A stretch of DNA of 64,000 nt from Hymenobacter psoromatis (lineage in GTDB: Bacteria > Bacteroidota > Bacteroidia > Cytophagales > Hymenobacteraceae). The stretch spans positions 2,170,001 to 2,234,000 of the forward strand of contig CP014771.1 in the NCBI GenBank assembly GCA_001596155.1, in the 5' to 3' direction. Shown here in pieces: positions 59,757 through 64,000 of the stretch; the stretch's first letter is position 1, and the number at the start of each line of letters is the position of its first letter. The position numbers and the translations under genes are program-made. Under the pieces are notes generated by a model, which was not told the origin of the DNA, made no database searches, and worked only from the letters and a program-made list of their open reading frames with translations.

Positions 59757-62063
59757 TTAATTCCCGTCGGGCAACTCATAAGTAAACGCGCCTTGCTCGT
59801 TCACGTCCCAGGTACGGAAGCCGGCGGCGCGCAGGGCCGAATCCTGGCGGGCCACGTACCAGCGCTTGCAAGACGAGTCGAACACGACCCGCGCCTGACG
59901 GCCGAAATGCGCGGCCAGCGCGTCGGGGTAGAGGTGCGGGTTGCGGCGCAGGATTATTACATCGGCCGGCAGCGGGGGGGTAGGGGCGGCGGCCAGCCGG
60001 CGCAGGCTGCCGCTCACGAAAGCCACGCGCAGGCCGCGCCACTGGGCCAGCACCAGCGGCGCGGGCGGGTAGCGGTGGGTGCGCTCGGCGCTATCGGGGG
60101 CGGCCACGAGGCGGGCGGGCACGGTGGCTCCAAGCCAGCCCACGCGGTAGCGCGGCTGGCGGACGCGCCGCAGTATCAGGCTGGGTTTGAGGCGATAGGT
60201 GCGCTCGGTTTCGGAGAGGGGTAGGGAATCGGCGGTGACGAACTCGGGCGCGGCCCCTTGCCAGAAACCCACCACCGAGCGGCGCGGAATGCTGTACACC
60301 ACAAACTCGCGGCGCGGGTCCCCGGCCCGCGCCTCGGCCACCCGGCTGCCGCCGTAGAGAGCCAGCAGCGCCACGCACCAGCCTGCCCAGGCCAGCCGCC
60401 GCGACGCCAGAAACACGCACCCCGCGCCGATAATCAGGAAAACCAGCAGCGTCTGGCCCTGGCTCAAATGCACGCCGCCCACCACCGCACCCGGCAGCGT
60501 GCGGCCAATCAGAAAAATATATTCATTGAAGAGCCAAATCAGCTTCTCAAACACCCAGCCGATACCGCGCGGCAGCCAATCGAGCACCGCCCCGGCCGCG
60601 GGGGGTAGGACCAGCGTCGGCAGCGCCACCAGCCCTTTGGCCAGCAGCAGCCCTACCCCCACGTACACGGCCAGGCTTGAAATGGGCACCGCGATGAGAT
60701 TGGACAGCAGGAAGTTGAGCGGAAATTGATGAAAATAATACAGCCCCAGCGGAAACGTGGCCACCTGCGCGGCCAGCGAGAGGGCCGTGAGCTGCCAGGC
60801 GGTGTCGGCGAAGCTGGCCAGGGCGCGGTAGCCGCGCTGCACCAGCGGCGGCTGCCAGCCGCGCAGGCGGTCGAGCACGGCATTGCGCGGGTCGAGCCAG
60901 CGGCTGATGCGCGGCTGCAAATACACGATGCTCAGCACGGCCAGGAAGGAGAGCTGAAAGCCCACGTCGCAGAGCAGGTAGGGATTCCAAAGTAACAAGC
61001 AAAAAGCCGCCGCACTCAGGGTGTTGATGAGGCTGCTTTGCCGCTCCCAGGCTTGGCCGATTATTACGAAGGTGAACATGACCGTGGCCCGCAGCACCGA
61101 GGCCGAGAGGCCCGTCAGGAAGGCGTAGCTCCAGATGAGGGCCAGCCCCAGCGCAGCCGTGAGCAAGCGCCGCCGCCCTACCCCCCGGCCCAGCGGCAGC
61201 CGCGCCAACAGCCACCGCAGGGCCGCAAACAGCAGTCCCACCTGCAACCCGCTCACGGCCATAATATGCGTGGTGCCGGTGTTGGCGTAAGCCTGCTTGG
61301 TTTCCTGGTCAATATCGTCTCGGAAGCCCAGCACCAGCGCCGTGCCCAGCGCGTACTCGCGCAGGCTGGGCACGTAGCGGCGCAGCACGCCGTCGAGCAC
61401 CGCCGCTGCCCGCTGGCTGATAGCCATTGGCAAGCTCAAAGGGGAGTAGCCCAGCACTTTATATTGGTCCTGGTGTACGAACTGCGAGTGGTAAACCTGG
61501 TGCGTCTGCAAGTAGCGCCGGTAGTCGAATTCGCCCAGGTTGGCGGGGCCTTTGCTGAGTTCGGGGCGGCCCTGCACCAGCCACACTTCCCCGTAGCGCG
61601 GAGCCGGCACCGAGTCAGCAGTTTCGTGGCGGGGTAGGCTGATACGGATGCCGCCGCTGGCGGCGCGCCAGCGCCCGGCCACCCGCACGGCCTGCACCCG
61701 CAAAGTCGTGGCGAAGGTGCTGGCTCGCACCACGGGGGCCTCGTCCACGGTGGCGCGGTAAAACTCAATACGCGCGGCCAGCGGGCCGATGTGGTCGGGT
61801 CGGCGGCTTTCGGTGGCGGCCTGGCCGCGGGCAAAGCCTACCCCCGCTACCGCCACCAAGCCCAGAATGCCCAGCGCGTCGGTGGCCGCCGGGTTGCTTT
61901 CGCGCCGGCTGATAAACCAGCCCACCACGTAAGCCAGCACCAGCCCGGCCGCCCAGGGCGCGGCGCTCCCCGCCCACTCCTGGCCCAGATAGAGGTAGCC
62001 CACCACGCCCGCGATGAAGGCCAGCGCCACGCGCAGCAGGGGGGCGGAGGACCAGGCGAGCAT
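59757..62063 (-). CDS. comEC: ComEC/Rec2-family DNA uptake protein
   Basis: Inner-membrane channel protein for transport of single-stranded DNA in natural transformation. It has 768 residues with N-terminal transmembrane helices and a soluble DUF4131-type region (about 90-210), then the competence domain with GTTHIMAVSGLQVGLLFAAL and FLTGLSASVLRATVMF and many helices (about 240-540). A C-terminal region (about 560-768) resembles the metallo-beta-lactamase-related part only weakly and lacks the usual His-rich metal motif. Its presence makes DNA uptake possible, which is relevant to the repeated octamer in this DNA. Confidence 0.9.
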   Translation of the reverse strand: MLAWSSAPLLRVALAFIAGVVGYLYLGQEWAGSAAPWAAGLVLAYVVGWFISRRESNPAATDALGILGLVAVAGVGFARGQAATESRRPDHIGPLAARIEFYRATVDEAPVVRASTFATTLRVQAVRVAGRWRAASGGIRISLPRHETADSVPAPRYGEVWLVQGRPELSKGPANLGEFDYRRYLQTHQVYHSQFVHQDQYKVLGYSPLSLPMAISQRAAAVLDGVLRRYVPSLREYALGTALVLGFRDDIDQETKQAYANTGTTHIMAVSGLQVGLLFAALRWLLARLPLGRGVGRRRLLTAALGLALIWSYAFLTGLSASVLRATVMFTFVIIGQAWERQSSLINTLSAAAFCLLLWNPYLLCDVGFQLSFLAVLSIVYLQPRISRWLDPRNAVLDRLRGWQPPLVQRGYRALASFADTAWQLTALSLAAQVATFPLGLYYFHQFPLNFLLSNLIAVPISSLAVYVGVGLLLAKGLVALPTLVLPPAAGAVLDWLPRGIGWVFEKLIWLFNEYIFLIGRTLPGAVVGGVHLSQGQTLLVFLIIGAGCVFLASRRLAWAGWCVALLALYGGSRVAEARAGDPRREFVVYSIPRRSVVGFWQGAAPEFVTADSLPLSETERTYRLKPSLILRRVRQPRYRVGWLGATVPARLVAAPDSAERTHRYPPAPLVLAQWRGLRVAFVSGSLRRLAAAPTPPLPADVIILRRNPHLYPDALAAHFGRQARVVFDSSCKRWYVARQDSALRAAGFRTWDVNEQGAFTYELPDGN

Positions 62064-62107
62064 AATTTAAATAGCCGAATTTTTCTGCATATTACAACCC
62101 GTTCCGG

Positions 62108-62135
62108 TTGCTTCCCTAACTTCTTTTCATCTTTG
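62108..62135 (+). promoter_or_regulatory. Bacteroidota-type promoter candidate
   Basis: TTG at 62108-62110, then 17 bp, then CATCTTTG at 62128-62135. This fits the TTTG / TAnnTTTG layout apart from the first two bases of the -7 box. It lies 81 bp upstream of the hypothetical gene at 62217 and divergent from comEC. Confidence 0.45.
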
Positions 62136-62216
62136 TGAGGCAGTTCCGGCACCACTTCTTCCAGCTATATATTCTGGTAATAAAGTCCGATTTTTACTTT
62201 TTAGCCTCGTCCAACT

Positions 62217-62819
62217 ATGGCTTATACCGATTTCACCCCGGCCGAACTAACCCAGCGGTTTGACCTCGACTTTCGGGCGGCCCGGCTGTTTCCCGACTGC
62301 CCGCCGCAGGTCCCCTCTTCCTGGCTTCTCGAAACCTTGCAGCGGGCGCAGCGCATCGGTTACGTGAGTGAAAAGGCCCGCTCCGAGCGCCTGGTTTCGC
62401 CGGTGCTTACGGAGCTAAATGAGTTGAATGAGCAGCATTTCACCTTCCACTCTGGCGTAAACCTCGACGTAGATGCCGCCGCCGGCCTGCGCGGTGAGTG
62501 CGATTTCGTGCTGTCGCTCAGCCCCATCCGCGACTTCATCGTGGCCCCCATTTTCTGCATCACCGAGGCCAAAAAGCAGGACCTCGAAGCGGGCACCATC
62601 CAGTGCGCCGCCCAACTGGTCGGTGCCCAGCGCCTCAACGAGCTGGCCCACCGCCCGGTGCCCGTGCTCTACGGCTGCTCCACCACCGGCGTAGATTGGC
62701 GCTTTCTGACGCTGGTCGGGCAAGTCCTCACGCTGGATAACGACGTGTACAGCATCCGCGACTTGCCGCAACTGCTGGGGACGATGCAGCATATTGTGCA
62801 GCAGGCCACGGCGGCATAA
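62217..62819 (+). CDS. Hypothetical protein with a PD-(D/E)XK-like motif
   Basis: I do not recognise a named family. It has 200 residues and no signal peptide. Residues 93-120 hold the pattern GECDFVLS (Asp96) followed 20 residues later by ITEAKKQD (Glu117, Lys119), which matches the D-x(n)-E-x-K core of the PD-(D/E)XK nuclease superfamily, with an upstream Glu in RSERLVSPVL that could complete the site. Type I restriction subunits use similar motifs, but no such genes are nearby. It could equally be a nucleic-acid-binding protein that keeps the fold without activity. Confidence 0.75.
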   Translation: MAYTDFTPAELTQRFDLDFRAARLFPDCPPQVPSSWLLETLQRAQRIGYVSEKARSERLVSPVLTELNELNEQHFTFHSGVNLDVDAAAGLRGECDFVLSLSPIRDFIVAPIFCITEAKKQDLEAGTIQCAAQLVGAQRLNELAHRPVPVLYGCSTTGVDWRFLTLVGQVLTLDNDVYSIRDLPQLLGTMQHIVQQATAA

Positions 62820-62829
62820 AACTCCGCCC

Positions 62830-63264
62830 CTACCCCCGCACCATCCGGTAATGCTGAATATCGCACTCCTCAAACATCTCCCCCACTTTGTGAAAGCCCG
62901 TGCGCTCGTAGAGCGGGATGGCGCGCAATTGCGCGTGCAGGTACACCTGGGCCGCGTCGGGGGCTTGGGTTTGTACGTCGGCCAGCACTTGGTGAACCAG
63001 GGCTTCACCCACGCCTTGGTTGCGGAAGGCGGGTAGCACGGCGAAGCGCTCCAGCTTCACGCCGTTTTCGGTGGGCCGCCAGCGGGCGGCCCCGGCGGGC
63101 TGGCCATCTACCTGGGCCAGGTAGTGGCGGGTGGTAGCGGCGCGGTCGTGGGCATCGTACTCGGCCTCGGCGGGCACGTTTTGCTCGCCCACGAATACTT
63201 TTTCGCGGATGGTAAAGGCGGCGTCGAGGTCGCGCAGGTCGGTGATTTGGTGAACGGTCAGCAT
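62830..63264 (-). CDS. GNAT-family N-acetyltransferase
   Basis: Acetyl-CoA-dependent acetyltransferase of 144 residues from the ATG at 63264 (MLTVHQITDLRDLDAAFTIR). A longer open frame upstream runs into the divergent regulator gene and is not credible. The GNAT acetyl-CoA loop is LERFAVLPAFRNQGVGEAL, followed by the C-terminal LHAQLRAIPLYERTGFHKVG, which fits the ElaA-like subgroup. The substrate is unknown. Confidence 0.9.
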   Translation of the reverse strand: MLTVHQITDLRDLDAAFTIREKVFVGEQNVPAEAEYDAHDRAATTRHYLAQVDGQPAGAARWRPTENGVKLERFAVLPAFRNQGVGEALVHQVLADVQTQAPDAAQVYLHAQLRAIPLYERTGFHKVGEMFEECDIQHYRMVRG

Positions 63265-63363
63265 GGTGGGCGGGGGTAGGCGGCGGTATCGAAGCGCGAA
63301 TATCCGACTTAACGCCGCGCACTGGCGCGGGAAGTTAATTCGGGTGGTGCTAGCTTTAACGGC

Positions 63364-64000
63364 ATGGCCCCTACCCCGCCCGTGGCGCTGCACGCGCCGC
63401 AGTCGTATTTTCCGCAGTATTTTGAGCCCGCGCCCGCGCTGTTGCACCGACTGGGCGCGCAGCCCGAGCAATTTTTTATCCTGCGCGTGGAGGAGATGTA
63501 CCGGCACGTGCGCGGGCCGGTGCCGGCCGTGCGCTCGGCGGCGCACACGGCCCTGTTTATTACCTCGGGTGAGGCGCGCATGGCCGTGGGCTACGACCAC
63601 TACGCGGCCCGCGCCGACGAGCTGCTGCTGGTGCCGGCCGGGCAAGTACACTCCTTCGGGCCAGATGACGTGAACACGGGCTACCTCTGCCACTTTCACC
63701 CCGACCTGCTGCGGCGGGCCAGCGTGGCCGAGCCGGAATTCCTGACCAGCTGGGGCCACCCGCATATAGGCTTCGCACCCGACGCGGCCGCATTCGTCCG
63801 GGCGCTGCTGGCCCGGATGCTGGCCGTGTACGAGGCCCATCAGCTGGCGGCGCTGCCGCTGCTGCTACCCCACCTGGCCGCCCTGCTGGCCGAGGCCGAC
63901 CATGCCTACCAGCCCGCGCCCGGCCCCGCGCCCTCAGCGGCGGCCACGCTCAGCCTGGCGTTTAAGCGGCTGCTGAGCCAGCGCATTCGGGCCGAGCATC
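63364..64000 (+). CDS. AraC-family transcriptional regulator (3' end outside window)
   Basis: The ATG at 63364 begins MAPTPPVALHAPQSYFPQYF. The visible 212 codons give an N-terminal cupin sensor domain (TALFITSGEARMAVGYDHY, DELLLVPAGQVHSFGPDD) and the linker helix region leading to LSLAFKRLLSQRIRAEH, the start of the AraC helix-turn-helix region. The DNA-binding part and stop are beyond base 64000. It is divergent from the GNAT gene. Confidence 0.85.
   Translation, partial: MAPTPPVALHAPQSYFPQYFEPAPALLHRLGAQPEQFFILRVEEMYRHVRGPVPAVRSAAHTALFITSGEARMAVGYDHYAARADELLLVPAGQVHSFGPDDVNTGYLCHFHPDLLRRASVAEPEFLTSWGHPHIGFAPDAAAFVRALLARMLAVYEAHQLAALPLLLPHLAALLAEADHAYQPAPGPAPSAAATLSLAFKRLLSQRIRAEH

Noticed and set aside
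62830..63840. Long 336-codon form of the GNAT gene
   Set aside because: The extra N-terminal part lies antisense to the AraC-type regulator. The ATG at 63264 gives a normal-sized GNAT protein.

Overview
The window reads as a chromosome segment of a pigmented, aerobic Bacteroidota bacterium, most likely Hymenobacter or a close relative in Hymenobacteraceae. The evidence is high GC, SusC/SusD pairs, FecR/ECF-sigma signalling, TAnnTTTG-type promoter boxes, weak Shine-Dalgarno signals, an FtsL-like protein of the Bacteroidota type, and CrtW/CrtZ ketocarotenoid genes. The genus call is inference from gene content.

Layout. (1) 1-16.8 kb, minus strand: a complete, canonically ordered division and cell-wall (dcw) cluster, mraZ-rsmH-ftsL-ftsI-murE-mraY-murD-ftsW-murG-murC-ftsQ-ftsA-ftsZ. 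ftsZ runs off the left edge. Three 10-bp-spaced MraZ boxes lie in front of mraZ. (2) 17-32.7 kb, plus strand: a polysaccharide utilisation locus with an ECF sigma factor, an SGNH-LamG protein, a FecR anti-sigma factor, SusC (with an STN signalling domain), SusD, three GH30 enzymes, a GH5 enzyme and a second SGNH hydrolase. Beta-glucan, possibly fungal beta-1,6-glucan, is the best substrate guess. (3) 32.8-43.3 kb, plus strand: an export system (HlyD-type adaptor, TolC, MacB-type ATPase, two FtsX-type permeases, a DUF2807 protein) followed by its probable NtrC-type response regulator and histidine kinase. A sigma-54 promoter and an upstream perfect palindrome precede the adaptor gene and link the two halves. 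(4) 43.5-46.9 kb: a probable metal (copper-like) uptake set of a Cys/His small exported protein, a TonB-dependent receptor and an HMA-domain protein. (5) 47-59.6 kb: rlmF, crtW, a GH2 enzyme, ispH, a hypothetical gene, crtB, crtI, an ECF sigma factor, a MerR/B12-binding regulator, an IS5-family insertion sequence, crtZ and an enoyl-CoA hydratase. ispH, crtB, crtI, crtZ and crtW together describe isoprenoid supply and ketocarotenoid synthesis. The MerR-B12 protein is a plausible light/B12 regulator. (6) 59.7-64 kb: comEC, a PD-(D/E)XK-like hypothetical protein, a GNAT acetyltransferase and an AraC-type regulator cut by the right edge.

Two genome-scale signals are not explained by the gene list. 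First, the octamer CCTACCCC (or its complement) occurs about 70 times by eye, in genes and spacers, where about four are expected from composition. Second, the spacers are filled with long, near-perfect palindromes (arms about 20-65 bp) of at least eight unrelated sequence families. Many reach into coding sequence, where they supply stop codons (often TAG), C-terminal residues or start codons. One perfect 54-bp-arm palindrome contains the GTG start of the response regulator, and another abuts the signal peptide of the TolC gene and leaves it without an obvious start. An insertion sequence sits exactly on the crtZ stop codon, which its CTAG target duplication regenerates.

No rRNA, tRNA or CRISPR array was recognised.
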